Below, in pieces: positions 8,082 through 17,502 of a stretch of DNA of 64,000 nt. Numbering within the stretch: position 1 is the stretch's first letter; each line of letters opens with the position of its first letter. Location of the stretch: positions 5,270,001 through 5,334,000 of the forward strand of contig NZ_CP053435.1 of assembly GCF_013127955.1 (NCBI RefSeq), written 5' to 3'. This DNA is from Spirosoma taeanense (GTDB lineage Bacteria; Bacteroidota; Bacteroidia; Cytophagales; Spirosomataceae). The position numbers and the translations under genes are program-made. The notes under the pieces are model-generated. The model had not been told where the DNA came from. It did not search any database and saw nothing but the letters and a program-made list of their open reading frames with translations.

Positions 8082-8792
8082 TTATTCTTTGCTGTAGATG
8101 TCCAGCAAGATACGGATTTCAAGTACTAAACGGTCTACGTCTTCCTTGTCGGTCCCGTCGTAGAAACCCCTGACAATGCCTTCTTTATCTACTAATACCA
8201 ACTTTTCGCTATGGATAAAAGTTTCGTCGGGCTTGCCTTCCTTCACCCCCGCGTCAACAGCAGGAAGATAATATCCATGCATCGCCAGATCATAGATAGC
8301 GTCTTTGCTGCCCGTCAGAAAATACCACCTGCCGGGAATGGCTTCGTATTTATTCGCGTAGGCTTTTAACTGCTCTGGCCGGTCATGTTCAGGATCGACG
8401 GAAAACGACAGGAATTTTACGTCCGGACTATTTCGAAAGATATCCTGTACCCGCGTGAGCTGTGAAGCTATTTTCGGACAGATCGTACTGCAACGCGTGA
8501 AGAAGAAATCCGCAACGTGTATTTTTCCTTTAACTATTGATTGATCAACCTGATCCCCATTCTGGTCAATCAAATTAAAGGGCGGAATATGGTTGTAGAT
8601 AGTATCCGTCACCTCCCGACCGTCCGCCAGTTTTACTTTACCCATTAACGGCTCACTTCTGGCAGAATCAATTTTGGGCAGATAACGCGGCAGAACGTAG
8701 TGGTTTTGAGTACCAAACCGCAGAAATACATACAGCAAAGCCGGGACCAGCAGCGTAGCGAGCAGGATCCCGGCTTTTCGAGTGTTCGTCAT
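8082..8792 (-). CDS. SCO1/SenC-family copper chaperone
   Basis: Thioredoxin-fold copper-delivery protein for the CuA centre of cytochrome oxidase subunit II. The 236 residues comprise an N-terminal membrane anchor (about 8-24), the copper-binding CSTICP (CxxxC, near 97-102) and the distal His of ETFIHSEK (about 195), the full set of SCO ligands. It faces the periplasm. It lies in the oxidase operon, 3 bases after the subunit IV gene, consistent with co-translation. Confidence 0.9.
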   Translation of the reverse strand: MTNTRKAGILLATLLVPALLYVFLRFGTQNHYVLPRYLPKIDSARSEPLMGKVKLADGREVTDTIYNHIPPFNLIDQNGDQVDQSIVKGKIHVADFFFTRCSTICPKIASQLTRVQDIFRNSPDVKFLSFSVDPEHDRPEQLKAYANKYEAIPGRWYFLTGSKDAIYDLAMHGYYLPAVDAGVKEGKPDETFIHSEKLVLVDKEGIVRGFYDGTDKEDVDRLVLEIRILLDIYSKE

Positions 8793-8795
8793 GAT

Positions 8796-9134
8796 TTACC
8801 TTAATTGGAAAATCGAGCTACCTTCCGTAAGTAATGCAATTAGCAGCCAGACTACAAATAGTACGGGAATCGTGATCGCCCAGATCAGGCTTTTCACCTC
8901 ATGCTTTAAGTGCATAAACTCACCAACAATATAGAATGCTTTAACAAGGGTCATCCCTACGAAAATTGACGTCCGCAGCGTCCCTGCATGCATCAAATAA
9001 GCCAGCGTAAATTCTATTGCTGTAATCACCGACAGAATAATGAAGGTACGCCAGATAGCGCCTGTTTGTGCCGGAGCTACTTCCGTACCGGCATGTCCGT
9101 CGTGATGGTGTTGTACGTGTGCGTGGTCAGCCAT
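8796..9134 (-). CDS. Cytochrome c oxidase subunit IV family protein
   Basis: Small oxidase subunit of the prokaryotic COX4 (CtaF/CyoD-like) family, 112 residues, with three transmembrane helices (about 30-48, 57-75, 86-105). The His-rich N-terminus (MADHAHVQHHHDGHAG) is notable and could bind copper or other metals. It lies between subunit III and SCO genes with short gaps. Confidence 0.85.
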   Translation of the reverse strand: MADHAHVQHHHDGHAGTEVAPAQTGAIWRTFIILSVITAIEFTLAYLMHAGTLRTSIFVGMTLVKAFYIVGEFMHLKHEVKSLIWAITIPVLFVVWLLIALLTEGSSIFQLR

Positions 9135-9148
9135 ATAACAAGTAGTTC

Positions 9149-9946
9149 TTAAACCAGATAGAAGAAGGTGAAGACGAAGACCCAGACTAGATCGACAAAG
9201 TGCCAGTAAAGACCAACCTTCTCAACCATTTCATAATGGCCACGGCGATCATACAGGCCTGTTGCCGCCCGGTAAAAAATTAATATGTTCAGAACAACGC
9301 CACTGAGTACGTGCGTACCATGGAAACCTGTGATAAAGAAAAACAGGTCTGCAAACGCCGGAGGCCCATATTGATTCTCGACCAGATTAGCCCCGAAAAT
9401 AGTGCGCTGGAGAGTCTGCCCGTTTAATATCTCTGTAATAACCGTTCCCTGTTCGGTTCCGTGAATGAAGTGTGACCATTCCCACGCCTGGCTTCCCAAA
9501 AAGGTAATTCCCCCCAGAATTGTCCAGAGCATATACTTTTCGACAGCTTTACGATCCATCCGGTGTCCAGCTTCAACAGCCAGTACCATAGTGACGCTAC
9601 TGAAAATAAGGATAAACGTCATAATACCGACGAATACCAGCGGAGCGTGTACGCCGTGCAGAAACGGGACAGAAGCATAAACCTGCTCAGGCGTTGGCCA
9701 GTACAGATTCGAGAATTTAAACACTTCCCCATAAATGGCGGGGTCCCATGCCGGGTAGCTAAACCGAATCAGACCATACGTAACCAGCAAAGCCGAAAAC
9801 GTAAAGGTGTCTGAAATGAGGAAAAACCACATCATTAGCTTGCCGTAGCTCGCATTCATCGGTTCGACACCGCCCATCCAGGTTTTTTTGTCGAACGTTT
9901 GTCCCGAGTCGGTCGTTACGGTCTCGGTCGTCACTGTAGCCGCCAT
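9149..9946 (-). CDS. ctaE: Cytochrome c oxidase subunit III (first of two)
   Basis: Heme-copper oxidase subunit III, 265 residues with about seven membrane helices. The C-terminal signature GFHGTHVLSGVVLN and the terminal YWHFVDLVWVFVFTFFYLV are typical of CoxC/CtaE. The shorter neighbour at 9962-10552 is a second subunit III-type protein, 15 bases away. The N-terminal part includes a loop between helices (about 70-100, with FSYPAWDPAIYG) absent from the short copy. Both may be built into one oxidase. Confidence 0.88.
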   Translation of the reverse strand: MAATVTTETVTTDSGQTFDKKTWMGGVEPMNASYGKLMMWFFLISDTFTFSALLVTYGLIRFSYPAWDPAIYGEVFKFSNLYWPTPEQVYASVPFLHGVHAPLVFVGIMTFILIFSSVTMVLAVEAGHRMDRKAVEKYMLWTILGGITFLGSQAWEWSHFIHGTEQGTVITEILNGQTLQRTIFGANLVENQYGPPAFADLFFFITGFHGTHVLSGVVLNILIFYRAATGLYDRRGHYEMVEKVGLYWHFVDLVWVFVFTFFYLV

Positions 9947-9961
9947 GCGTCTAAGAGATTA

Positions 9962-10552
9962 TCAATGAAAATAGACTAAAAAGAAAAACAAATACAGCCA
10001 CAATATGTCTAGAAAATGCCAGTATGTGGCGGCAATTTCTATCTGATTTAAGCTTTTGGCATGAATTTTCACCCGGAAAGCCGCGACCAGCGCAAACAAC
10101 AAAACAATTAAACCGGAAATCAGGTGGAACCCATGTAGTCCGGTGAATATATACATGAATGAACCGGCGGGATTACCGACAAAGAAAACCTTTTCATTTA
10201 CCAGTTGAATCCAGCCCTGGAACTGCATATACAAAAACGCTATTCCGAGTGCAAAAGTAATAGTTATCGCTGTCTTCAGACTTCCGAAGTTGTCTTTTTT
10301 TGCAGATAGATGCGCCCAGTGCATTGTTATGCTACTAAGCACCAACACAACCGAACTATAGGTAAAGATGGGAGGGATAGTATACTCTAACCAATTACCT
10401 TCAGCCCGACGAACCAGGTACGCGCTGGTCATTGCTGCGAACAGCATTATTATACTAACTATAAACAACCACAAGATAAACTTGCGGGGGTTCATTGAGA
10501 GAGTCTCTTCCGGCTCCTCGACTATTGAAATATCATTTACTAACTCGCTCAT
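9962..10552 (-). CDS. Cytochrome c oxidase subunit III-like protein (short form)
   Basis: 196-residue heme-copper oxidase subunit III homologue with five predicted helices. It shares the terminal signature TYWHFLDILWLYLFFFLVYF and the GLHGFHLISGL motif with its downstream neighbour. It follows the heme O synthase gene by 6 bases. The first 25 residues are acidic and cytoplasmic (IVEEPEETLSMNP). Tandem long and short subunit III genes are a known arrangement in Bacteroidota oxidase operons. Whether they coexist or replace each other is not shown by sequence. Confidence 0.85.
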   Translation of the reverse strand: MSELVNDISIVEEPEETLSMNPRKFILWLFIVSIIMLFAAMTSAYLVRRAEGNWLEYTIPPIFTYSSVVLVLSSITMHWAHLSAKKDNFGSLKTAITITFALGIAFLYMQFQGWIQLVNEKVFFVGNPAGSFMYIFTGLHGFHLISGLIVLLFALVAAFRVKIHAKSLNQIEIAATYWHFLDILWLYLFFFLVYFH

Positions 10553-10558
10553 GCTTGG

Positions 10559-11440
10559 TTACACTTTATCGATCAGGTAAACAATCTGCACGATAGGTAG
10601 ATACAGCAATGATCCAAACATCATTTGTAATGCCGCTTTATCCGTGCAGGTCCTCATTAAGTGAAACGTCTGGGCCAGGAACAAGATTCCGCCAACCATA
10701 GCAACCAGAGCTGAATTTATGCCTGTTACGCCTAGCATATAAGGTAGCCAGCCTACCGGAATCAGAAAGAGAGTATAAATCATTATTCGGAAGGCCGTTT
10801 CGGCATTTTTTCCACTACCGGGCATCATTTGGATACCAGCTTTCTTGTATTCATCGAATGCCAGCCAGCCAATAGCCCAGAAGTGAGGAAATTGCCAGAA
10901 GAATTGAATGGCAAACAGAATACCAGGTGCCCAGCCAAAATGATTAGTAGCTGCTACCCAGCCGATCATGGGTGGAAACGCGCCTGGTAAAGCTCCAATG
11001 TAAACGGCAATCTGACCTTTACGCTTTAAGGGTGTATAAACAAATCCATACAGCAATAAAGAAAGCACAGCCAGCGCAGCCGCACGAATGTTGAAAACTT
11101 CAACAAATAGATAACAGCCAATACCAAATAAAATGAAAGTAAAAATAGCCGCTTCATTAACTGTCAACCGACCGGTTGGCAATGGCCGAACAGCAGTCCG
11201 TTTCATCACCTTATCGGAATCTTTCTCAATAATCTGATTTATGGTGTTAGCTGCTCCCGTGATTGCAATAGAAGCAATTATCAGTACGCCTATTTTCCAC
11301 CAAATTACCTGATCTGCGGCCAGGCAGTACCCAAATACGCCAGAGAAAACAACTGCCAGCGTCAACTTCAATTTGATTAACTCAATGTATGCCTTCGCTT
11401 TTGCGTTAACAACGAGGCTAAGACCCAGTAATTTTTCCAT
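10559..11440 (-). CDS. ctaB: Protoheme IX farnesyltransferase (heme O synthase)
   Basis: UbiA-family prenyltransferase that converts heme b to heme O, the precursor of heme A. 293 residues, about nine helices. The polyprenyl-diphosphate-binding Asp-rich motif is visible as AANTINQIIEKDSDKVMKRT (about 64-83), and the second loop motif as YTPLKRKGQIAVYIGALPGA. It is immediately downstream of the heme A synthase gene (1-base gap), so both heme a steps are co-expressed with the oxidase. Confidence 0.94.
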   Translation of the reverse strand: MEKLLGLSLVVNAKAKAYIELIKLKLTLAVVFSGVFGYCLAADQVIWWKIGVLIIASIAITGAANTINQIIEKDSDKVMKRTAVRPLPTGRLTVNEAAIFTFILFGIGCYLFVEVFNIRAAALAVLSLLLYGFVYTPLKRKGQIAVYIGALPGAFPPMIGWVAATNHFGWAPGILFAIQFFWQFPHFWAIGWLAFDEYKKAGIQMMPGSGKNAETAFRIMIYTLFLIPVGWLPYMLGVTGINSALVAMVGGILFLAQTFHLMRTCTDKAALQMMFGSLLYLPIVQIVYLIDKV

Positions 11441-11441
11441 T

Positions 11442-12461
11442 CTAAACTTTCTGTAAACGCGACTGTATAATAGCCGGGTTTAATAAAATCAACTTGGGGT
11501 TCACGAGCAGCAAAATAACAAATTGTACTCCGATCATTAACACTGCCAGTAACAGATGGATAGGCTGAGCTGCTGCGGGTACTGCGAAATAGCCCATAAT
11601 TGCTCCTGTTGCTATTTCAGCGCCTACTAAAGCAATTAGCCCCTTTGTCAGCTGTTTTATAAGCCCCTGTTTAGCGGTTCTGTTCGACTGATAAATCAAG
11701 ATTATATGAAAAAATAATATAACCAATGAAAATGAACGATGAACATAGAAGCGCCAATCAAGACTTCCGATCCAGCTGTTGCGTTGTTGATAACCCAGCT
11801 GTTTAACAGCTTCGTCGAGTGCATCCCGGACTTGTGTGCCCAATAATATCTGTCCCAGAGACAGGATTATTGTTACGAACAAAATTCTTTTTAATGCTGA
11901 ACTGTTTTCACCTATCAGGCTAGACTGAAGCCTGTCTGCATTCGAGCGAATCAGCACAAAAAGTAAGGCGAAAACAACAAGGATCGCTAGCAGCAAATGC
12001 AGTGTGATCATATACTGGGCCAACTCCGTTGCAACAACCTTTGAGCCCAGCCAGCCATTTGCCCCTATTAATAGAAAAGCAGCAGCACTTGCCCAGAAAA
12101 TAGCCCTGTCTCTATGTAAATAAGTTAGCGATGCCAGCAAGGTGGCAAAAACAAAGAAACCCGACAATACACCCAATAAGCGGTTGGTGTATTCTATCCA
12201 GGTTTTGACCGCGTTGAACTCAACCTCACCTTTCAGTTTGGCTCCGTAAATCTGCTGATAGTTCGGTGGTAGTTGAGACGCTTCTGTTGGAGGAATCCAG
12301 CGGCCAAAGCATTTTGGCCAGTCTGGACAGCCCATTCCGGAGCCCGTACCTCTGACAATACCTCCTGCAAGAATCAACAGGTAGATAATAGATACGGTCA
12401 GAAGCGCCAGGCTCCGGAAGCGCTGTTCACGTTTATCAATGAGGTTGTTTGAACTGATCAT
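11442..12461 (-). CDS. ctaA: COX15/CtaA heme A synthase
   Basis: Integral membrane heme A synthase that oxidises the C8 methyl of heme O. 339 residues, eight predicted helices. An early loop has GMGCPDWPKCFGRWIPP (about 43-59), typical of the COX15 group and containing a Cys pair. Heme-ligand His residues lie in helices (for example WIEYTNRLLGVLSG, ITLHLLLAI, YVHRSFSLV, PIHLLLAV). The start overlaps the end of coxA by 26 bases, suggesting translational coupling. Confidence 0.92.
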   Translation of the reverse strand: MISSNNLIDKREQRFRSLALLTVSIIYLLILAGGIVRGTGSGMGCPDWPKCFGRWIPPTEASQLPPNYQQIYGAKLKGEVEFNAVKTWIEYTNRLLGVLSGFFVFATLLASLTYLHRDRAIFWASAAAFLLIGANGWLGSKVVATELAQYMITLHLLLAILVVFALLFVLIRSNADRLQSSLIGENSSALKRILFVTIILSLGQILLGTQVRDALDEAVKQLGYQQRNSWIGSLDWRFYVHRSFSLVILFFHIILIYQSNRTAKQGLIKQLTKGLIALVGAEIATGAIMGYFAVPAAAQPIHLLLAVLMIGVQFVILLLVNPKLILLNPAIIQSRLQKV

Positions 12462-14319
12462 TCAGATTTTGTGCCTCAATCTCTTTCTCCAAAGAAATCA
12501 ACTCATTCTCATGCGGAAGGTTGGATTCAGGAGTTTGCGAGTATGGCACATTCTGAGGAATAAAATCATCTTTCGCGCCAGGCTTGCTATAATCATATGG
12601 CCAACGGTAAACCGCCGGAATTTCTCCTGGCCAGTTACCATGCCCTGGATTAATTGGAGTCGTCCATTCAAGCGTGTTAGACTTCCATGGATTCTGTGGA
12701 GCCTTTTTACCTTTGAACAAACTATAGACAAAGTTCCAGATGAAAATCCATTGTGCTGCAAAGGTGAAAATGGCAGCAATACTGATAAAGCTATTCATAT
12801 CCGCGAAGATATTCTTCGTGAAGTCATAACTGGTAAAAGCATAATACCGGCGCGGGAATCCAGCAATACCAATATAGTGCATGGGGAAGAATACCAGGTA
12901 AATTCCAATGAATGTTAGCCAGAAGTGGATGTATCCTAGTTTTTCATTCATCATCCGTCCAAACATCTTGGGGAACCAGTGATACACACCTGCTAACAGA
13001 CCGAAAGCTGATGCCGCACCCATTACCAAGTGGAAATGAGCTACCACAAAGTAAGTATCGTGCAGTTGGATGTCTAGTGCTGAGTTACCCAGAATAAGTC
13101 CGGTAAGCCCACCCGAAATAAAGAAGGATACCAGACCAATTGAGAACAGCATAGCTGGCGTAAAGCGAATATTACCCCGCCATAACGTCGTGATATAGTT
13201 AAACGCTTTAACCGCCGATGGGACTGCAATGATCAGCGTCAGGAACATGAAGATAGACCCCAGGAATGGGTTCATGCCGGTCACGAACATATGGTGAGCC
13301 CATACAATGAACGCCAGGAAGGCAATACCCATCATAGAGGCAATCATGGCCCGATAACCGAAGATTGGCTTACGAGCGTTTGTAGCAATAATCTCCGAAG
13401 TCATCCCAAGGGCGGGCAACAAAACGATATACACCTCAGGGTGCCCCAGGAACCAGAACAAGTGCTGGAACAGAATTGGGCTACCGCCTACGTTCGGCAA
13501 AGCTTCACCGTTTACGTAAATCTCTGACAAATAGAAACTGGTGCCCAGGCTGCGGTCAAAAATCAGCAGTAAAGCTGCCGAGAGAAGTACTGGGAAAGAA
13601 ATAAGCCCCAAAACGGCTGTCAGGAAGAATGCCCAGATAGTCAGCGGCAACTTACTGAACGACATGCCCCGGGTACGTAGATTAATAACTGTTGTGATAT
13701 AATTGATACCACCCAATAGCTGCGACACAATAAAGAGCGCCATACTTACTAACCACAGGGTCATACCCAATTGGGATCCGGGGTTTGCCTGTGGCAAAGC
13801 ACTCAAAGGTGGATAAACCACCCAACCTCCGCCAGCGGGTCCAGTTTCGATGAATAAGGACGACAGCATGACGACACTAGCTACAAAAAAGAACCAGTAT
13901 GACAGCATGTTCAGGAAACCAGACGCCATATCACGGGCACCAACCTGAAGCGGAATAAGGAAATTTGAGAACGTTCCGCTCAATCCGGCTGTCAGGACAA
14001 AGAACACCATAATGGTGCCATGCATTGTTACAAGCGCCAGATAAAAGTTAGGATCGAGTTTATTAGACTCATTAATCCAATTTCCCAGAATTGGGCGTAA
14101 AAAACCCAGGTTCATGTCAGGGAAACCTAACTGAAGCCGGAACATTACCGATAGGCTAATACCAATAACTGACCAGATGATACCTGAAATCAGATACTGT
14201 TTAGCAATCGTTTTATGGTCTTCGGAAAAGATATACTTGCGCCAAAAACTTTGCGGCTCGTGATGATCATGCTCAGCGGCATGAGCTACAGTCGCCGGAT
14301 TAGCTGCTACAGTCGCCAT
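12436..14319 (-). CDS. ctaD: Cytochrome c oxidase subunit I
   Basis: Catalytic subunit of an aa3-type oxidase: low-spin heme a, heme a3-CuB centre and proton channels. 627 residues, 12 core helices. The CuB/Tyr cross-link region GHPEVYIVLLPALGM lies near 293, and the a3/low-spin heme His segment HDTYFVVAHFHLVMG near 420. The K/D-channel type appears A-family by GHPEVY. A His-rich N-terminus (VAHAAEHDHHEPQSF) precedes the first helix. It follows coxB by 29 bases. Confidence 0.95.
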   Translation of the reverse strand: MATVAANPATVAHAAEHDHHEPQSFWRKYIFSEDHKTIAKQYLISGIIWSVIGISLSVMFRLQLGFPDMNLGFLRPILGNWINESNKLDPNFYLALVTMHGTIMVFFVLTAGLSGTFSNFLIPLQVGARDMASGFLNMLSYWFFFVASVVMLSSLFIETGPAGGGWVVYPPLSALPQANPGSQLGMTLWLVSMALFIVSQLLGGINYITTVINLRTRGMSFSKLPLTIWAFFLTAVLGLISFPVLLSAALLLIFDRSLGTSFYLSEIYVNGEALPNVGGSPILFQHLFWFLGHPEVYIVLLPALGMTSEIIATNARKPIFGYRAMIASMMGIAFLAFIVWAHHMFVTGMNPFLGSIFMFLTLIIAVPSAVKAFNYITTLWRGNIRFTPAMLFSIGLVSFFISGGLTGLILGNSALDIQLHDTYFVVAHFHLVMGAASAFGLLAGVYHWFPKMFGRMMNEKLGYIHFWLTFIGIYLVFFPMHYIGIAGFPRRYYAFTSYDFTKNIFADMNSFISIAAIFTFAAQWIFIWNFVYSLFKGKKAPQNPWKSNTLEWTTPINPGHGNWPGEIPAVYRWPYDYSKPGAKDDFIPQNVPYSQTPESNLPHENELISLEKEIEAQNLNDQFKQPH

Positions 14320-14348
14320 AGTATTTGGTTTGTTGGGTAAGATTAAGA

Positions 14349-15473
14349 TTAACGAATTGCAGCACTCACTATTGAAACACCACCGCCCTGCTGCATAGAA
14401 GCTGTCGAGCTATCAGCCGGAGCAGCTGTTGTACCGTCTGCCGGTAAATACTTTGCTGCCTTAGCTTTTAAATTGGCTGGTATCCGAGCTGCCAGCTCAG
14501 GTGTTGAGCTTAATAAAGGCTTCTGTTCTTTGCACCATGCCTGCCAGGATGCTTCATCTTCTACAATTAAGCGAATCCTCATAGAGAAATGACCCCGCCC
14601 ACAGACTTCTGTACAAGCAATCTCATAGCCGAAGTTCTGATCTCCGGTTTGATTTCGCATTTCATCTGTTGTCTTGTCAGCAACAAACCAGAAACGGGTC
14701 GGCATTCCCGGTACAGCATCCATTTTCACCCGCATATGCGGAATAAATACGCTATGCAATACGTCCCGTGCACGAATTTTGAGGAGAACAGGCTTATTTA
14801 CCGGGATATGCAACTCCGTAGTTGAAGTGAAATCATCAAACGAGGCTTCATCAGTATAGTCGATTCCAGCATCATTGCTGTTGTCAATCAACTTATAGTT
14901 GTAGGCACCAAGCTTGTTGTTATCAACACCCGGATAGCGAACAATCCAGTTGAACTGCTTACCAACAATTTCGAAGACCTGCGCATCTTTTGGCGCTTCA
15001 GACATAATGTCCCGCCACGCCCGCCAGCCTGTGAAAACCAGCAAAGCCATCACAACAGCAGGAATCACTGTCCAGATTAACTCCAGTTTGTGGTTTTCAG
15101 GATAATAGGCTGCTTTTCGGCCGGCCCGGTATTGATAACGCCAGGCAAAAATGAACAACAGTGCATTCGTTACGAAAAATGCTGCTGTAATGATAGCCAT
15201 CGACAACCAGAAAAGGGAATCTGTCCGGCGGCCGTGTGGTGCTGACGCTTCGGGTAAGAAATAATTGGATGAATGCTCGAATGACCAGATTACGCCGATG
15301 AGTCCAAGTACCAAAAATACCATGAACAAAGCCGCATTAATTCGATTACTCATCCCAATGTGATTTTCCTCAACCGGTCCGGCTGCGTTCTTAACGACGG
15401 AGGCCATCCGAGAAACGACCAGAATGGCCAGTCCAAGGAAGATTACCGATAGCAGAGCAATTATATAAACCAT
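14349..15473 (-). CDS. ctaC: Cytochrome c oxidase subunit II
   Basis: CuA-carrying oxidase subunit. 374 residues, with three hydrophobic segments at the N-terminus: an extra one at 2-22, then helices about 48-68 and 90-112. The periplasmic cupredoxin domain has the CuA ligands in IACTEVCGRGHFSM (about 282-295), preceded by the His of VLHSVFIPHMRVK. No fused c-type heme domain (no CxxCH), so electrons must come from the complex III cytochrome domains or a separate carrier. The C-terminus is an Ala/Ser/Gln-rich tail of about 40 residues. Confidence 0.94.
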   Translation of the reverse strand: MVYIIALLSVIFLGLAILVVSRMASVVKNAAGPVEENHIGMSNRINAALFMVFLVLGLIGVIWSFEHSSNYFLPEASAPHGRRTDSLFWLSMAIITAAFFVTNALLFIFAWRYQYRAGRKAAYYPENHKLELIWTVIPAVVMALLVFTGWRAWRDIMSEAPKDAQVFEIVGKQFNWIVRYPGVDNNKLGAYNYKLIDNSNDAGIDYTDEASFDDFTSTTELHIPVNKPVLLKIRARDVLHSVFIPHMRVKMDAVPGMPTRFWFVADKTTDEMRNQTGDQNFGYEIACTEVCGRGHFSMRIRLIVEDEASWQAWCKEQKPLLSSTPELAARIPANLKAKAAKYLPADGTTAAPADSSTASMQQGGGVSIVSAAIR

Positions 15474-15493
15474 TAGTATTGACGGGTTAATAA

Positions 15494-16804
15494 TTAAATG
15501 TCGTGGTGCAATGTTTCCTCCAGCATCGGATGATTCTTAGGAATCAGATTTGCTTTCGTCAACTGTGCCGAAACTGACCACATAAAACCGCAAGCGAAAA
15601 TCAGAATCATACCAAACTCAATTGGTCCAAAACCAGCATGCTCTCCCACCGTTCCTGGCATGATGTTAACGTAAAAATCAAAGTAGTGGCCGATGATAAT
15701 ACCCCAGGCTGCTATCTTTAAAAAGATATATGTCCGCTTAGCATCCCTTGTCATCAGAACAAGGAATGGAAAGACAAAGTTTAGGAAGATGTTAACAAAA
15801 AACGGCGCTTTGTAGATACCACCGTAACCGGAAAAACGCTCCCGATAATAGATCGTTTCTTCGGGCAGGTTCGCGTAATAAATCAGCATAAACTGAGCAA
15901 ACCATACGTACGTCCAGAAGATACTGAAGGCAAACATAAACTTGCCAAGATCATGCAGATGGCTCTCATTCACGATTTGTAAGTACCCGCGCTCTTTCAG
16001 CGTAACAACAGTCAGCGTAATAATAGCCAGGCCCGTAACATGCCAGCTCGCTAGAGTGTACCAGCCAAACATCGTACTGAACCAGTGCGTATCAATTGAC
16101 ATCACAAAGTCCCAGGCGGATGTAGAGGAAGTTACACCAAAAATTACCAGGAAAGCAGTTCCGAACTTGATGCTTTTATCGTAGTACTCCGTCCCACCGT
16201 ACAAATCTTCCTGTAAGGAGAAATTACGTAGCATACGCCACAGAACATACCATAGGGTGAAATAGAGGACAATCCGTATCAGATAAAACGGTGTATTTAG
16301 AAAGCCCTGTTTACCAGCAATAATTGGAACATAGTCGGCACTGGCCTTATCATATAAGCCAGGATTCGTCCAATGGAATAAATCATGTCCAGCTAGGAAA
16401 AAGACAGCCAGCACAACAACACCCATATAAGGCAGATAAGCCGGTAAGGCTTCTGGCACCCGTTTAAAAGCTGATGACCAGCCTGCCTGTGCCAAATAGT
16501 TATAGGAAATGAAAAACATCCCGATAACGGATGCGCCTGTGAAATAGATGGCATTCAGCCATACGTTTGCCCACAACCGGTTCGTCCATTTGTAAGCATG
16601 ATGTCCGCCATCGTGGCCTTCGCTGGCGCCGACGCCGTGAACAACTTCATGAGTATCGTGACCGCCGACACCTGACGCCAATAGAAACGCGCCGATAGCT
16701 ACCAGCGCGACTCCGGCTCCGATGCCAATGATGAGTCGGCGTTTGGATTCCGCAGTGAATTCAAATTGTTCGTCTAATGACGGTATTGCGTGAGCCGATG
16801 CCAT
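15494..16804 (-). CDS. actF: Alternative complex III subunit ActF
   Basis: Membrane subunit of the quinol:cytochrome c/oxygen-oxidase alternative complex III, NrfD/PsrC-like, paired with ActC. 436 residues, about ten helices, with a His/Gly-rich periplasmic loop near 50-75 (HDTHEVVHGVGASEGHDGGHH). Position between ActE and the oxidase subunit II gene matches the known actABCDEF-cox order. Quinone binding is assigned to the ActC/ActF pair in solved structures of the complex. The residues here were not compared. Confidence 0.9.
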   Translation of the reverse strand: MASAHAIPSLDEQFEFTAESKRRLIIGIGAGVALVAIGAFLLASGVGGHDTHEVVHGVGASEGHDGGHHAYKWTNRLWANVWLNAIYFTGASVIGMFFISYNYLAQAGWSSAFKRVPEALPAYLPYMGVVVLAVFFLAGHDLFHWTNPGLYDKASADYVPIIAGKQGFLNTPFYLIRIVLYFTLWYVLWRMLRNFSLQEDLYGGTEYYDKSIKFGTAFLVIFGVTSSTSAWDFVMSIDTHWFSTMFGWYTLASWHVTGLAIITLTVVTLKERGYLQIVNESHLHDLGKFMFAFSIFWTYVWFAQFMLIYYANLPEETIYYRERFSGYGGIYKAPFFVNIFLNFVFPFLVLMTRDAKRTYIFLKIAAWGIIIGHYFDFYVNIMPGTVGEHAGFGPIEFGMILIFACGFMWSVSAQLTKANLIPKNHPMLEETLHHDI

Positions 16805-16881
16805 TCTTGTTTGTTAATCGATTAATAGAAAAATGACGTTAAGCGCAGATGACAATCAGACAATTGTCATCCAGCACCTTA

Positions 16882-17502
16882 TTATCCCTGTTGCAGTTTA
16901 TGAACGTACTGCACAATCTTCCACCGTTCTTCGGGCGTAATCTGCGATCCGTGAGGCCACATCCGACCCTTTCCATTCGTAATGACGTGGAAAATATGCC
17001 CGTCATTCATGGTTCTATAAGCATCAGATGAATAGCTCGGAACCCCTTTGTATTCTTTTCCTACCAATCCATCTCCTTTACCGCCTTCACCATGGCAGTG
17101 AATGCAATAACGGCCATACAGAAGTTTACCTTCTTCTAAAGACTTTTCTGTTTCTGGTATTGGGTTAGTCAATACCCGCTCAGCCAGTCCGATGCTGTCT
17201 TTAGGAATATTGTAAATCATCAGGTCCGTTGAAGTACTGTCCCCACTGCCAAACGTCGTATGATAGTTTGGACGAGCAACCGTACCACGAGCTGGATCAC
17301 GCATGTTTAATCCATACGGATTAACGGTATTGGGCCGAATCTGGCGATAAGGTTCATAGCTAACCGCATCATACATCTGCGGAGCAAATTCTGTTCCTGT
17401 ATCATTGTGGTCATCCCCACAGGATGTTAATCCTACGAGCAGTGCCACGAGTGCTAAAGCGGTTACGCCTGTATACTTGGTTATCATCCTCATCTCGAAC
17501 AT
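16882..17502 (-). CDS. actE: Alternative complex III monoheme cytochrome c, ActE
   Basis: Periplasmic lipid-anchored monoheme cytochrome c. 206 residues, signal sequence with lipobox-like LVGLTSC (about 21-27), so the mature N-terminal Cys would be acylated. One heme site, CIHCH (about 132-136), has a following Met in the GRMWPHGS region as probable distal ligand. It passes electrons from ActA toward the oxidase. The start overlaps the ActD stop by one base, showing tight coupling. Confidence 0.9.
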   Translation of the reverse strand: MFEMRMITKYTGVTALALVALLVGLTSCGDDHNDTGTEFAPQMYDAVSYEPYRQIRPNTVNPYGLNMRDPARGTVARPNYHTTFGSGDSTSTDLMIYNIPKDSIGLAERVLTNPIPETEKSLEEGKLLYGRYCIHCHGEGGKGDGLVGKEYKGVPSYSSDAYRTMNDGHIFHVITNGKGRMWPHGSQITPEERWKIVQYVHKLQQG

